NCBI GenBank assembly: GCA_965200925.1
Contig: OZ241738.1
Coordinates: 2,170,001 to 2,234,000 of the forward strand
DNA length: 64,000 bases
Direction of reading: 5' to 3'
Source: WTGU01 sp965200925
Lineage (GTDB): Bacteria > Pseudomonadota > Alphaproteobacteria > UBA828
In this document: positions 42,426 through 51,543 of the stretch, in pieces
How positions within the stretch are numbered: the first letter of the stretch is position 1
Layout: each line of letters opens with the position of its first letter
The notes under the pieces: generated by a model
The model's input: the letters and a program-made list of their open reading frames with translations, nothing else
Told to the model about the DNA's origin: nothing
Database searches by the model: none
Translations under genes and position numbers: made by a program

Positions 42426-43097
42426 TTACTTGAACCGGCCCTCGTTCAACCGCCAGTAGGCATCGGTCGCGTGCAGCACCTTGTTGTATTTTCTTGCGTA
42501 ATAGAAGGGAAGTTTCCCTCTGTTGTCGCGTGCGCCGGCGTCAGCGCCGGCTCTGATCAACGCCGTGACCACCGCGGGGCTTATGCTGTTCCGCGCCGCC
42601 GCATGAAGCGGCGTCGCGCGGTTTTCGTCCTGCGCGTTCGGGTCCGCGCCGCCTGCGACGAGCGCCACGATCACCGAAGGGTGTTTGTTGCTCCGCCCTG
42701 CCGCATGAAGCGGCGTTCTGCCGGTTTCATCGCGCGCGTCGGGATTTGCGCCGCCCTCGACGAGCGCCACGATCACTGCGGGGTTGGCGTTCCTCGTCGC
42801 CGCCCAATGGAGCGGCGTCGCGCCTCTTTCGCTGCGCGCGTCCGGGTCCGCGCCGCCTGCGACGAGCGCTACGATCACCGAAGGGTTGGGGTTGAACGCC
42901 GCCGCCCAATGGAGCGGCGTCGTGCGGGTTTTTCTGAGGCGCGCATTGGGGGCTGCGCCGGCGGATAACGCGGCCTTCACCTCGTGGGCGGTCCCGCTCC
43001 GCGCCGCCACGAACAGATCCTTCTTCACGTCGGCGAGAACGGGCGCGGCCACGGTCAGCGCCAGGACGAACACCAAGGCGGCGCGGGTGGCGAACAT
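42426..43097 (-). CDS. Exported ankyrin-repeat protein
   Basis: A 223-residue periplasmic protein: signal peptide MFATRAALVFVLALTVAAPVLA, then about five ankyrin repeats with the core TPLHWAAAFNPNPSVIVALV / TPLHAAARNSISPAVVTALI and GADPNAQDEN loops. The start at 43097 has AAGGA upstream, and the signal peptide fixes it. Ankyrin proteins mediate protein contacts; exported ones are often linked to oxidative-stress catalase or effector functions, but nothing here shows a partner. Single gene. Confidence 0.85.
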   Translation of the reverse strand: MFATRAALVFVLALTVAAPVLADVKKDLFVAARSGTAHEVKAALSAGAAPNARLRKTRTTPLHWAAAFNPNPSVIVALVAGGADPDARSERGATPLHWAATRNANPAVIVALVEGGANPDARDETGRTPLHAAGRSNKHPSVIVALVAGGADPNAQDENRATPLHAAARNSISPAVVTALIRAGADAGARDNRGKLPFYYARKYNKVLHATDAYWRLNEGRFK

Positions 43098-43249
43098 GGT
43101 CGGTCCTTCCGGTTCAAGCGGCGAAGAGCCAGTATACAGCCCTGCGGTGCTCGCGCCCACGCGCAGCGGCAAGCTGGGCGGCCTGGAGCGCCGGCGGCGG
43201 TGCTGCTACCGTCGCGCCCGCGAGGGCCGGCGAGGAGGCGGGGCGGGCG

Positions 43250-44503
43250 ATGGCGGACGACCGGGTCGATCTGGCGATCGCGAACGCGCGCGTCTGGCCC
43301 GAAGCGGCATCGCGCAACCTCCTGGTGAAGGACGGACGCTTCATCGCCCCGCCCGAAGCCGGCGCGGCGCGGGCCGACGAGACCATCGACGCGGGCGGGC
43401 GCCTCTGCGTGCCAGGCTTCCTGGAGCCGCACATCCACCTCGACAAGGCGCAGATCAACGACGGCGCGCGCGCCAACCTGTCGGGGACCCTCGACGAGGC
43501 GATCGAAATCGTCTGGGAGCGCAAGCGGGCCTATCGGGTGGACGAGATCGCCGCGCGTGCGACGCGGACGATCCGCGCCGCCGTCGCCAACGGCGTGACG
43601 CGCTTGCGCACCCATGTGGACGTGGACGGCATCGGCGGTCTGCGCCCGCTCGAAGGCGTGCTCGAGGCGCGCCGGCGCACCCGCGACATCGCGGACATCC
43701 AGATCGTCGCCTTCCCGCAGGAAGGCATCCTCAAGGACAAGGGCACCGACGACCTGATGTGGCGGGCGATGGAGGCCGGTGCCGACCTGGTGGGCGGGAT
43801 GCCGTTCAACGAGAAGAACCGGCGGGACAGCGCCCGGCATATCGCCCTCGCCTTCGAGATCGCCCGCCACCACGACGCCGACATCGACATGCACGTGGAC
43901 GAGACCGACGACCCGGACGCGAAGACCCTGGAGATGCTGGCCGAGCGGACCATCGAAAACGGCTGGCAAGGGCGGGTCACGGCGGGGCATACCTGCGCCC
44001 TCGCCGGCTACGACGAGGACTACGCCGCGCGCGTGATCGGGCGCGTGCGCGAGGCCGGGCTGCACATGATCGTCAACCCGCCGACCAACCTGATGCTCCA
44101 AGGCCGGGGTGACCCGCAGCCGAAGCGGCGCGGCATCACCCGCGTGAAGGAACTGCTGGCGGCCGGGGTCAACGTCTCCTGCGGGCAGGACTGCATCCGC
44201 GACCCCTTCTACCCGTTCGGGCGCGGCGACCCGCTGGAGGTCGCGCTCCTCGCCAGTCATGCCGCGCATATGAGCCGACCCGGCGAGATCGAGACCGTCT
44301 TCGCCATGCAGACGACCGCCGCCGCGCGGGTCATGAGGCTGTCCGATTACGGCGTGGCGCCCGGCTGCGCCGCCGACCTCGTCGTCATCGATGCGGCGGA
44401 TCCGCTCGACGCGCTCACGCGGCAGGTCGACCGCACGCATGTCGTCAAGCGCGGCCGCGTCGTCGCCGAAACCGTGACCCGGCAGGTCACGGCTTGGTCC
44501 TGA
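43250..44503 (+). CDS. Amidohydrolase, cytosine deaminase-like
   Basis: A 417-residue metal-dependent TIM-barrel hydrolase. Metal-binding motif GFLEPHIHLDKAQIND (His-x-His), HVDVDGIGGLRPLEGV, DMHVDETDDPDAKTLEML, GHTCALAGYDEDYA and SCGQDCIRDPFYPFGRGDPLEVA resemble cytosine deaminase (CodA) and N-isopropylammelide-type enzymes. It is three bases before a barbiturase/cyanuric acid amidohydrolase-like gene, so both likely act on one N-heterocycle. Exact substrate not assignable. Confidence 0.82.
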   Translation: MADDRVDLAIANARVWPEAASRNLLVKDGRFIAPPEAGAARADETIDAGGRLCVPGFLEPHIHLDKAQINDGARANLSGTLDEAIEIVWERKRAYRVDEIAARATRTIRAAVANGVTRLRTHVDVDGIGGLRPLEGVLEARRRTRDIADIQIVAFPQEGILKDKGTDDLMWRAMEAGADLVGGMPFNEKNRRDSARHIALAFEIARHHDADIDMHVDETDDPDAKTLEMLAERTIENGWQGRVTAGHTCALAGYDEDYAARVIGRVREAGLHMIVNPPTNLMLQGRGDPQPKRRGITRVKELLAAGVNVSCGQDCIRDPFYPFGRGDPLEVALLASHAAHMSRPGEIETVFAMQTTAAARVMRLSDYGVAPGCAADLVVIDAADPLDALTRQVDRTHVVKRGRVVAETVTRQVTAWS

Positions 44504-44506
44504 CCC

Positions 44507-45601
44507 ATGGCCATCGACGCGGTGAAGATCGAGATCGCCTCCGTTTCCGACGCCTCCGGCCTCGAGGCGTTGATCGACTCGGGCCGCATGACGGCCGATT
44601 CCGTGGTCGCCGTGATCGGCAAGACGGAGGGCAACGGCGGAGTCAACGACTTCACCCGCATCCTGTCCGACGCCGCCTTCCGCGGCGCCCTCGCGCGGCG
44701 CGGCACGCGCACGGCGGCCGAGATCGGCGCGATCTCCATGGTCTGGTCGGGCGGCTGCGACGGGGTGATCACGCCACATGCCACCGTCTTCGCGCGCGAC
44801 GGGCGGACCGGCCCCGCCGACGCCCGCCGCCTCGCCATGGGCACGGCGATGAGCGCGCCGATCCGGCCCGAAGACATCGGACGCCTAGCGATGGTCGAGA
44901 AGATCGCAGACGCCGTGCGCGGGGCGATGGCGGACGCCGGAATCGACGACCCTGCGGACGTGCATTACGTGCAGACCAAAACGCCGCTGCTCACTATCGA
45001 TACCGTCCGCAAGGCGCAGGCGCAGGGCGAGACCGTGGCCTGCGCGGTGCACGAATCGATGGGCGTCTCCAACGGCACCGCCGGCCTCGGCATCGCCGTC
45101 GCGTTGGGCGAGGTGAGCGGGCTCCGGGAGGCGGACGTCTGCCGTGATCTCGACCTCTATTCCGCCGTCGCCTCCTGCTCGTCGGGCGTCGAGCTCGATC
45201 GCGGGCAGATCGTGCTGTTCGGCAACGCACCGGGCGCAGGCGGGCGCTACCGCATCGGCCACGGCGTGATGCGCGATGCCCTCGACATCGACGGCATTTA
45301 CGACGCGATCCGCGATGCTGGCCTCGCCCTGCCTGCGCGCCCGCGCGCCGCGGACCTCGGCGGCAGGCTCGTCAACTGCTTCATCAAGTGCGAGGCGGAC
45401 CGGACCGCCAAGCTGCGCGGGCGCCGCCAGATCATGCTGGACGATTCGGACGTCCACCACCACCGCCACGCCAAGGGCGCCGGCGGCGGCGTCGCGGCGG
45501 CGGCCATCGGTGACCCCGCCGTGTTCGTCTCGGTAGACGCGATGCACCAGGGCCCGCAGGGCGGCGGCCCGGTGGCCGCCATCGTCGACCTGGGCCCCTG
45601 A
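44507..45601 (+). CDS. Cyanuric acid amidohydrolase / barbiturase family ring hydrolase
   Basis: A 364-residue member of the AtzD/barbiturase fold, which has three similar domains each with a Ser-Lys pair. Visible repeats of the pattern: MVWSGGCDGVITPH, TKTPLL, ACAVHESMGVSNGTAGLGIA, KCEADRTAKLRGRRQIM and SVDAMHQGPQGGGPVAAIV, the last being the C-terminal signature. AtzD opens cyanuric acid, barbiturase opens barbiturate in oxidative pyrimidine breakdown; the deaminase-like neighbour suits either. It converges on the pentapeptide-repeat gene. Confidence 0.87.
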   Translation: MAIDAVKIEIASVSDASGLEALIDSGRMTADSVVAVIGKTEGNGGVNDFTRILSDAAFRGALARRGTRTAAEIGAISMVWSGGCDGVITPHATVFARDGRTGPADARRLAMGTAMSAPIRPEDIGRLAMVEKIADAVRGAMADAGIDDPADVHYVQTKTPLLTIDTVRKAQAQGETVACAVHESMGVSNGTAGLGIAVALGEVSGLREADVCRDLDLYSAVASCSSGVELDRGQIVLFGNAPGAGGRYRIGHGVMRDALDIDGIYDAIRDAGLALPARPRAADLGGRLVNCFIKCEADRTAKLRGRRQIMLDDSDVHHHRHAKGAGGGVAAAAIGDPAVFVSVDAMHQGPQGGGPVAAIVDLGP

Positions 45602-45609
45602 CCGGGGCC

Positions 45610-46326
45610 TCACGCCTCCCGCGGCCAGTGGCGCAGGGTGGCCGATTCCAGCGTGCCGTCCGGCATCGCCGTGGCGTCGAGATTGGCTTGGCCGAAGAAG
45701 GCATCCGCCACATCCGCGCCGCGGAAATCCGCGCGCGCGAGGTCCGCTTCGCGAAAATTCGCCTCGCGCAGGCAGGCGTGCGAAAGATCGGTGGTGGCGA
45801 GGCGCGCGCGCCTGAAGCTCGCGCCGGAGAAGTTGGCCGCGCGCAGATTGGCCCCGGCCAGCACCGCTTCCTCCAGCTTGGCGTGCCGCGCGTCGGCTTG
45901 GCCGAAATTGGCGCAGGCCAGGTCGGCCAGGCGCAGGTCGGCGCAATAGAGATCGGCGCCGCTGAAGTCCGCGCCCCGGCCTCTGGCGCCGGCGAGTTCG
46001 GCCTGCGCCAAGTTGCATCGCGCGAGCACGGCGCGCTCGAGGTCGGCGACCTTGAGGTCGGCGCTCCAGAGGTCGGCACCGCCGAGCCGCGCCCCGCGGA
46101 GGATGGCGCCCTTGAAGGTCGCAAGGCGCAAGTTCGCAGCGGTCAGGTCGGCGCCCGTCAGGTCGGCGGCCCACAGGTCGACCTCGCGAAGGTCGCTGCC
46201 CGCGAAGCTCGCGTTGCGCAGGTCCGCTTGGCGGAAGCGGAAACCGCGCAGGTCGAAGCGGGAAAGGTCCGCATCGGCGAGCGCGCCGGCACGGATTCGG
46301 TCGCCATCGGGGCGCCAGCGCGTCAT
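45610..46326 (-). CDS. Pentapeptide-repeat protein
   Basis: A 238-residue protein composed of A(D/N)LxxA-type pentapeptides from about residue 15 to 225: ADLSRFDLRGFRFRQADLRN, DLTGADLTAANLRLATFKGA, LRGARLGGADLWSADLKVAD and so on. These form a right-handed quadrilateral beta-helix. Some relatives mimic DNA and protect gyrase (Qnr, MfpA), but most have no known role. ATG 46326 overlaps the SAM hydrolase stop (ATGA), so it is translated with it. Confidence 0.85.
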   Translation of the reverse strand: MTRWRPDGDRIRAGALADADLSRFDLRGFRFRQADLRNASFAGSDLREVDLWAADLTGADLTAANLRLATFKGAILRGARLGGADLWSADLKVADLERAVLARCNLAQAELAGARGRGADFSGADLYCADLRLADLACANFGQADARHAKLEEAVLAGANLRAANFSGASFRRARLATTDLSHACLREANFREADLARADFRGADVADAFFGQANLDATAMPDGTLESATLRHWPREA

Positions 46327-47048
46327 TCCGCCCGGACCGGCGTCCCCACCCGTAGCCCGAGCGCGCGGGCGGCCGCGCCGCGGTTGACGGCGATCTCCGC
46401 CAGCCCGTTGGCGTTCGCGTACCAGAAGGCCGCGCCCGGCGGGACGTCGGAGAAGGTGCGGGCGCGCCGCAGGCGGCGGCCCGCGGCGGTGAGCACGGCA
46501 TCGGCGGGAAGGCGCGCGGCACGCAACCCCGTCATGGCGTTGCCGTAGGAATCGATATAGACGACGGACGGGCGGTCCTCCGGCCAGTCGCCGCCGACCG
46601 TCCGTGTGGCCTCGAGCGGTGTGCCGGGAGGGGCATCGCCGCGTGCGAGCCGCACCGCGACCGGCGCGAAGAGGTCGCGTCCGTGAAAGGAGGCGGAGAG
46701 CACCGCCGGGCGCCAGTCGATGGCGAACCAGCGCGGGTTCCCGGAACGGCGGGCGGCGATCGCGAGGAGGCCGTTGTCGGGGCCGACGAACCAACGCCCT
46801 CCCGCGTCGAGGGCGACCGGCACCCGGGCGCCGCCGACGCCCGGATCGACCACGCAGAGGAAGATCGCCCCAGGCGGGAACGCCGGCGCCAGCGCCGCCA
46901 GCAGATAGGCTGCGGGCACCGGATCGCAGGGCGGCAGGTCGTCCACGAGATCGACCACGGGAACGCCGGGGGCTTCCCGCGCGAGCACCGCCTTGACCTG
47001 CCCGATATAGGGGCCGCCCGGCCCGAAATCGGTGGCCAGCACGATCAT
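46323..47048 (-). CDS. SAM hydrolase (SAM hydroxide adenosyltransferase, DUF62)
   Basis: A 241-residue protein of the fluorinase/chlorinase superfamily. ATDFGPGGPYIGQVKAVL, VVDLVDDLPPCDPVPAAYLL, CVVDPGVGGARVPVAL, VGPDNGLL and VVYIDSYGNAMTGL are the family signatures; the DPGVGG and S-Y-G-N sites bind SAM. Most members split SAM with water to adenosine and methionine. It is coupled at both ends (ATGA with the SDR before and with the pentapeptide protein after). Confidence 0.87.
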   Translation of the reverse strand: MIVLATDFGPGGPYIGQVKAVLAREAPGVPVVDLVDDLPPCDPVPAAYLLAALAPAFPPGAIFLCVVDPGVGGARVPVALDAGGRWFVGPDNGLLAIAARRSGNPRWFAIDWRPAVLSASFHGRDLFAPVAVRLARGDAPPGTPLEATRTVGGDWPEDRPSVVYIDSYGNAMTGLRAARLPADAVLTAAGRRLRRARTFSDVPPGAAFWYANANGLAEIAVNRGAAARALGLRVGTPVRAE

Positions 47049-47848
47049 CGACGGGTGGTGACGTCGAGATCGTCCATTCCCATATAGGTCTCGAAGCCCG
47101 CGTCGACTCCGAGGAGCTGGCCGGAGACGTGGCGCCCCGCTTCGGAGCAGAGGTAGAGCGCGAGAGCGGCGATCTCCCGTTCGGTGACGCCGGTCCGCAT
47201 GGCGATGTTGCCGAGGACGGCCGCCTTCATCTCCGCCACCGTGCGGCCGGCGGCCTCGGCCTTGGCGCGGATCACCCGCTCGCCGCGCGTGTTGAGAACG
47301 TAGCCCGGCAGGATGGCGTTGACGCCGATGTCGGCGGGGCCGAGCTCCAGGGCAAGGGTCTTGGTCAGGCCGGTGATCGCGAATTTGGAGGCCGCGTAGG
47401 GGAGGCGCAGCGGGAAGCCCAGCCTGCCGGCGGTCGAGGAAATGTTGACGATGGTGCCGCGGCCCGCCCGCCGCATCAGGGGGACGGCGCGGCGGGCGCA
47501 ATAGAACTGGCCCGAGAGGTTGACCGCGATCGTGCGGTCCCAGTCGGCGACCGCGATCTCTTCGACCCGCGCCGTCGGGCCGGCGATCCCGGCGTTGTTG
47601 ATCAGCACGTCGACGCCGCCCATCGCCGCCTCCGCTGCCTCGAACAACCGGTCGACGGCGGCGGGATCGGCCACGTCCGCCACGACCGCGCCGCTTCCGG
47701 CACCCTTCGCTGCCTCGACGAGAGCGCGGTCCACGTCGCAGGTGAACACCGCCGCCCCGTTGGCCGCGAGGGTCTTCGCGATGGCCCGCCCGATGCCCGA
47801 ACCCCCGGCGGTGATCACCGCCCGCCGGCCTTCGCACGAAATCCGCAT
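47045..47848 (-). CDS. Short-chain dehydrogenase/reductase
   Basis: A 267-residue NAD(P)-dependent Rossmann enzyme: AVITAGGSGIGRAIAKTLA (nucleotide binding), NNAGIAGPTARV, IVNISSTAGRLGF and the catalytic Tyr/Lys in PYAASKFAITGLTK, then GVNAILPGYVLN. The Asp in TCDVDRA suggests NAD preference. Often annotated as 3-oxoacyl-ACP reductase-like; substrate unknown. It starts 29 bases after the thioesterase gene, in the same operon. Confidence 0.85.
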   Translation of the reverse strand: MRISCEGRRAVITAGGSGIGRAIAKTLAANGAAVFTCDVDRALVEAAKGAGSGAVVADVADPAAVDRLFEAAEAAMGGVDVLINNAGIAGPTARVEEIAVADWDRTIAVNLSGQFYCARRAVPLMRRAGRGTIVNISSTAGRLGFPLRLPYAASKFAITGLTKTLALELGPADIGVNAILPGYVLNTRGERVIRAKAEAAGRTVAEMKAAVLGNIAMRTGVTEREIAALALYLCSEAGRHVSGQLLGVDAGFETYMGMDDLDVTTRR

Positions 47849-47877
47849 GGCGCGCCTCTCCGTCCCCCCGCGCAACC

Positions 47878-48303
47878 CTAACCGAGCCCCACGCCCTGCG
47901 CACTGGCGCTCCCGGCCGTTGCCGCCGGCGGCAACGGCCGCGGCCGGCCCTCCTCGTCGATGGCGACGTAGACGAAGGTGCCTTCCGTGACCTTGATCGC
48001 CGCGCCGGTCAGCCGTCGGCGCGCCCAGGTCTCGATGGCGACGGTGATGGAGGTCCGGCCGCTCCGGGTCACGCGCGCGTAGCAGGTCACGAGGTCGCCT
48101 ACCGCGATCGGCGCGTGGAAACGCATCGCCTCGACCGCGACCGTGACGATCCGGCCCTCGGCGCGGGCCACCGCCGGAACGGCGCCGGCCAAATCCATCT
48201 GCGCCAGCACCCAGCCGCCGAAGATGTCGCCGTTGGCGTTGGCGTCGGCGGGCATGGCGAGGGTGCGCAGGGCCGGTTCTGCCTCGGGTGGTGCCCCGGT
48301 CAT
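47878..48303 (-). CDS. Acyl-CoA thioesterase, hotdog fold (YciA-like)
   Basis: A 141-residue hotdog-domain thioesterase: LAMPADANANGDIFGGWVLAQ is the YciA/BACH signature with the catalytic Asp, followed by AMRFHAPIAVGDLVTCYARV and KVTEGTFVYVAID. ATG 48303 is preceded by GGAGAAG; the frame continues upstream but is unrelated. It hydrolyses short or medium acyl-CoA in family members. First gene of the thioesterase-SDR-SAM hydrolase-pentapeptide operon. Confidence 0.87.
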   Translation of the reverse strand: MTGAPPEAEPALRTLAMPADANANGDIFGGWVLAQMDLAGAVPAVARAEGRIVTVAVEAMRFHAPIAVGDLVTCYARVTRSGRTSITVAIETWARRRLTGAAIKVTEGTFVYVAIDEEGRPRPLPPAATAGSASAQGVGLG

Positions 48304-48454
48304 CTTCTTCTCCGTCGAGCGGACGATACGCGCTTGCATGGAAGCAGGCCGGTGCGCGTCGGCGCCAACCCCGGACTCGCATGAGCGCTTCGCAAAACGC
48401 ACCCGATCGGGTTCGGAGGAGGCGGATGCCCCTCACATCTTCGAGAAATCCGGG

Positions 48455-49366
48455 CTAAGCGCTTCCCGCACCCCCGGTGGTGCCGTCGAAGGGATGGCGG
48501 CGTTTGAAGTCCTCGGCCATCTCGCGCATCGTGACCATGCGCACGCCCGAATGGGCCAGCATGTGGTCGAAAAGCCGCTCCAGCATCATCAGCACCTGGG
48601 GCTTGCCAGCGCAGTCGGGATGGATCACGCAGGTGTAGATCGCACAGTCGTAGTGGCGGTACACCCAGTCGAACTGGTCGCGCCAGATGTCCTCGATATC
48701 CCGCGGATTGACCCAGCCGTGGCTGTTGGGGAAGGTCTTGACGAACATCATCGGCGGCGCATCGTCGAGATACCAGCTCGCCGGCAATTCGACGAGATCG
48801 ACCGTCTCGCCCGGCACCCAGGGCTTCATCCAGTCCTTGGCGTCTTTGGTGTAGTCGATCTTGGTCCAGCGATCGCCCTTGCGCAGATAGTGCGGCGTGT
48901 AGTCGTCCTCCATGAGGCTGCGGTCATACAGGAAGCCGCGCTCCAGGAGCAGGTCGATCGTGTTGGGGCTCAGCTCCCACCAGGGCGCGACGTAGCCGAC
49001 GGGGCGCACGCCGCAGAGCGCCGTCACCAGCTCGATGCATTTGTCGAGGACGTCTGCTTCCTGCTGGCGCGACATGGCGAGCGGGTTCTCGTGGGTATAG
49101 CCGTGTACGCCCAGCTCGTGGCCGTATTTCACGATCATTTCCGATTCTTTCGGAAAGCTCTCGATGGAATGGCCGGTGATATCCCAGGTGGTCTTGATCC
49201 CGTAGCGCTCCATCATTTCGAGGATGCGCGGCACGCCCTGGCGCGCGGCGAAGACGCCGCGCGAGATGTCGCAGGGCGAATCGGCGCCGCCGAACGACCC
49301 GATCCAGAGCGAGACGGAATCGAAATGAGGGTTGAAGCAAACCTGGATGTCCTTCGTCGTGGCCAT
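48455..49366 (-). CDS. Polysaccharide deacetylase family protein
   Basis: A 303-residue NodB-fold metal hydrolase: CFNPHFDSVSLWIGSFGG with an early Asp, TTWDITGHSIESFP, the metal motif HGYTHENPLAM (His-x3-His), PVGYVAPWWELSPNTIDLL and CVIHPDCAGKPQVLMML. No signal peptide, so it acts in the cytoplasm, like PuuE/cyclic-amide-type relatives. ATG 49366 has AGGAGAGG upstream. It follows the ABC permease by 38 bases and probably acts on the imported compound. Confidence 0.82.
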   Translation of the reverse strand: MATTKDIQVCFNPHFDSVSLWIGSFGGADSPCDISRGVFAARQGVPRILEMMERYGIKTTWDITGHSIESFPKESEMIVKYGHELGVHGYTHENPLAMSRQQEADVLDKCIELVTALCGVRPVGYVAPWWELSPNTIDLLLERGFLYDRSLMEDDYTPHYLRKGDRWTKIDYTKDAKDWMKPWVPGETVDLVELPASWYLDDAPPMMFVKTFPNSHGWVNPRDIEDIWRDQFDWVYRHYDCAIYTCVIHPDCAGKPQVLMMLERLFDHMLAHSGVRMVTMREMAEDFKRRHPFDGTTGGAGSA

Positions 49367-49404
49367 GATCTTCCTCTCCTCGCTTTGCCGCGTCGCGCGA
49401 CGGT

Positions 49405-51543
49405 TCACGCGCCCGCACGCTCCCGGAGCGCGACGACGGCTCCGAGAAGAACGAGCCCGTAGATGATACTGCGCACCGCCTCGGGCAGCATCGTTCCCGA
49501 CAGCATCGAGCCGAGTGCCGTGAACAGCAGGGCACCGCCGAGGATACCGATGAAGTGGCCGCGCCCACCGGTGATGAGCGTGCCGCCGAGCACGACGACG
49601 GCAATGGATTGCAGCAGAAAGGGATCGCCCATACCGAAGAACGCCTGTCCGCTGAAGCCGGAAAGCATCACGCCGACGAGCGCCGAGCAGAAGCCGCTCA
49701 GCATGTAGACGCCGACGACGATCGAACCGGTCCAGACCCCCGAGAGGCGGGCGACGGTGACGCTGTTGCCAACGGTGTAGAGCCTCCGCCCGAAGGCCGT
49801 CTGGTTGAGAAAGACCGTCGCCGCGAGCGCGAAGGCGACGAGGAACCAGCCGATCGGCGTGATGCCGAGCAGCCGCCCGGACAGAAACCAGCGCAGGGCC
49901 GGCGGCGAGCCGCCGATCGGGGCGCCGTCGCTGAAGACGAGAGAGACGCCCTCAAGGATCCCCGCCATGGCGAGGGTGACGATGATCGGCGAGAGGCTGA
50001 ACAGGACGATGACGATGCCGTTCAGGAAACCGATCAGGAGGCCGATAGCGAGTGCCAGCGGCACCGCCCAGTAGGCCGGCCCGTTCTCGCCGAAGCAGTA
50101 GGTGGTGACGACGATCGCCGGGAAGGTGATCGCCCAGGCGACCGAGAGATCGAGCCCGCCGGAAATGATCACCGCGCCCTGCCCGAGACCGAGGATGGCG
50201 AGGAAGGCGGTGAACAACAGGAGGGCGTTGAGGTAGTCGAGCGCCGACAGGCTCTCGCCATAGAGGATCATCGTCGCGACCACGATGGCGGCGAACATCG
50301 CGTAGGTCGGCGAGATGTAGCGCAGCGTGGCGCGGTTCCGGGTGAGCCAGCCGGCCAGCGGCCGGCTCTCGCCCGGATCGTCGCGGGCGGCCATCCGGCG
50401 CAGCAAGTCCCGCTGCACGGCCTGTCGCCCGCTTGCCCGCGCGCCTGCCGGGCGCGGTATCCGACCGCCTGCGGCGAGCGTTCGCACCCAGGAGCGGACC
50501 GCCTCGATCGCCGGCGACTCCCGGTTCATCGAGAGGCCGAGCACCGCGAGGATCAGGATGGCGCCTTCGGCAAGCGGCACGTACCAGGTGCGCATCCCGA
50601 GCAACAGGAAGATCGTCAGGATGATGGTCAATGTCAGCGCGCCGAAGACGGTGCCGACACAACCGCCGCGCCCGCCGCCGAGCAGCGTGCCGCCGAGCAC
50701 CACCGCGGCGAAAATCTTGAGCAGGAACTTGGCGCCGATCAGCGGATCTCCGGCGCCGATCTGCGCGGTCATGAACATCCCCGCGGCGCCATAGCACATG
50801 CCGGCTATGGCGTAGGTCCAGAACTTCGTCATTCGCACGTCGGCGCCGCTCGCAAGCGCCGCGTTTTCGTCGCTGCCGACGGCGTAGATACCCGTCCCCA
50901 GGCGCGAATTCTTCAGGAGCAGCCACAGCCCGACGACGAGCGCGAGCACGACGATGGGCGCGGGAAGGGCGCCCGCCACCGCGTCGCCCGTGAAGAACAT
51001 GCTGAATTCCCACGGCGCCTCGCCTCCGGCATGAGCCATCACCAGCAGTGCCGCACCCTGGGCGATGAACATCGTCGCCAACGTCACGACGATCGCTTGC
51101 AGGCCGAGAAAAGCGATGAGGAAGCCGTTGATCGCGCCGACCAGGCCGCCGACGGCGAGCGAGAGCGTCAGCGCTGCCGCAATGAATTCCGCACCGGAGA
51201 GCGCCGGCGTTCCCGTGGCGAACGCCGGCGCGCCGCCCAGAAACCGCACGATCATGACATTGACCAGGGAGATCACGGCGCCTGCGGAGAGATCGAAGCC
51301 ACCGGCCAGGATGACGATCGTCTCGCCTACGGCCGCAAGCGCGAGGGTCGCGGCGCCGGTGGTGATGGAACTCACGTCGAAATAGCTGATGCCCTCGCCC
51401 TTGACGAGCTGGAGGACTATCAGCATCGTGACGAAGACGCCGACGGAGATTGCGAGGCCGCGGCGGCGCGACCAGTCGATGGACGGACGGCCCGGACGGC
51501 TCCACGGCAAGAGGAATCGCCCCGGCGCCTCGCCGCCCTTCAC
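49405..51543 (-). CDS. ABC importer permease: two RbsC-type domains fused
   Basis: A 712-residue membrane protein with two complete BPD_transp_2 (RbsC/XylH-like) permease units. The first spans about 35-345 (AVGETIVILAGGFDLSAGAVI, GAINGFLIAFLGLQAIVVTL, VVLGGTLLGGGRGG); the second about 385-705 (GQGAVIISGGLDLSVAWAIT, FLNGIVIVLFSLSPIIVTLA, VVLGGTLITGGRGHFIGILG). A charged linker of about 40 residues joins them. Normally one such chain pairs as a homodimer or with a separate second permease. GTG 51543 overlaps the ATPase stop (GTGA). There is no stop or frameshift scar in the linker, so the fusion looks natural. Confidence 0.85.
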   Translation of the reverse strand: MKGGEAPGRFLLPWSRPGRPSIDWSRRRGLAISVGVFVTMLIVLQLVKGEGISYFDVSSITTGAATLALAAVGETIVILAGGFDLSAGAVISLVNVMIVRFLGGAPAFATGTPALSGAEFIAAALTLSLAVGGLVGAINGFLIAFLGLQAIVVTLATMFIAQGAALLVMAHAGGEAPWEFSMFFTGDAVAGALPAPIVVLALVVGLWLLLKNSRLGTGIYAVGSDENAALASGADVRMTKFWTYAIAGMCYGAAGMFMTAQIGAGDPLIGAKFLLKIFAAVVLGGTLLGGGRGGCVGTVFGALTLTIILTIFLLLGMRTWYVPLAEGAILILAVLGLSMNRESPAIEAVRSWVRTLAAGGRIPRPAGARASGRQAVQRDLLRRMAARDDPGESRPLAGWLTRNRATLRYISPTYAMFAAIVVATMILYGESLSALDYLNALLLFTAFLAILGLGQGAVIISGGLDLSVAWAITFPAIVVTTYCFGENGPAYWAVPLALAIGLLIGFLNGIVIVLFSLSPIIVTLAMAGILEGVSLVFSDGAPIGGSPPALRWFLSGRLLGITPIGWFLVAFALAATVFLNQTAFGRRLYTVGNSVTVARLSGVWTGSIVVGVYMLSGFCSALVGVMLSGFSGQAFFGMGDPFLLQSIAVVVLGGTLITGGRGHFIGILGGALLFTALGSMLSGTMLPEAVRSIIYGLVLLGAVVALRERAGA

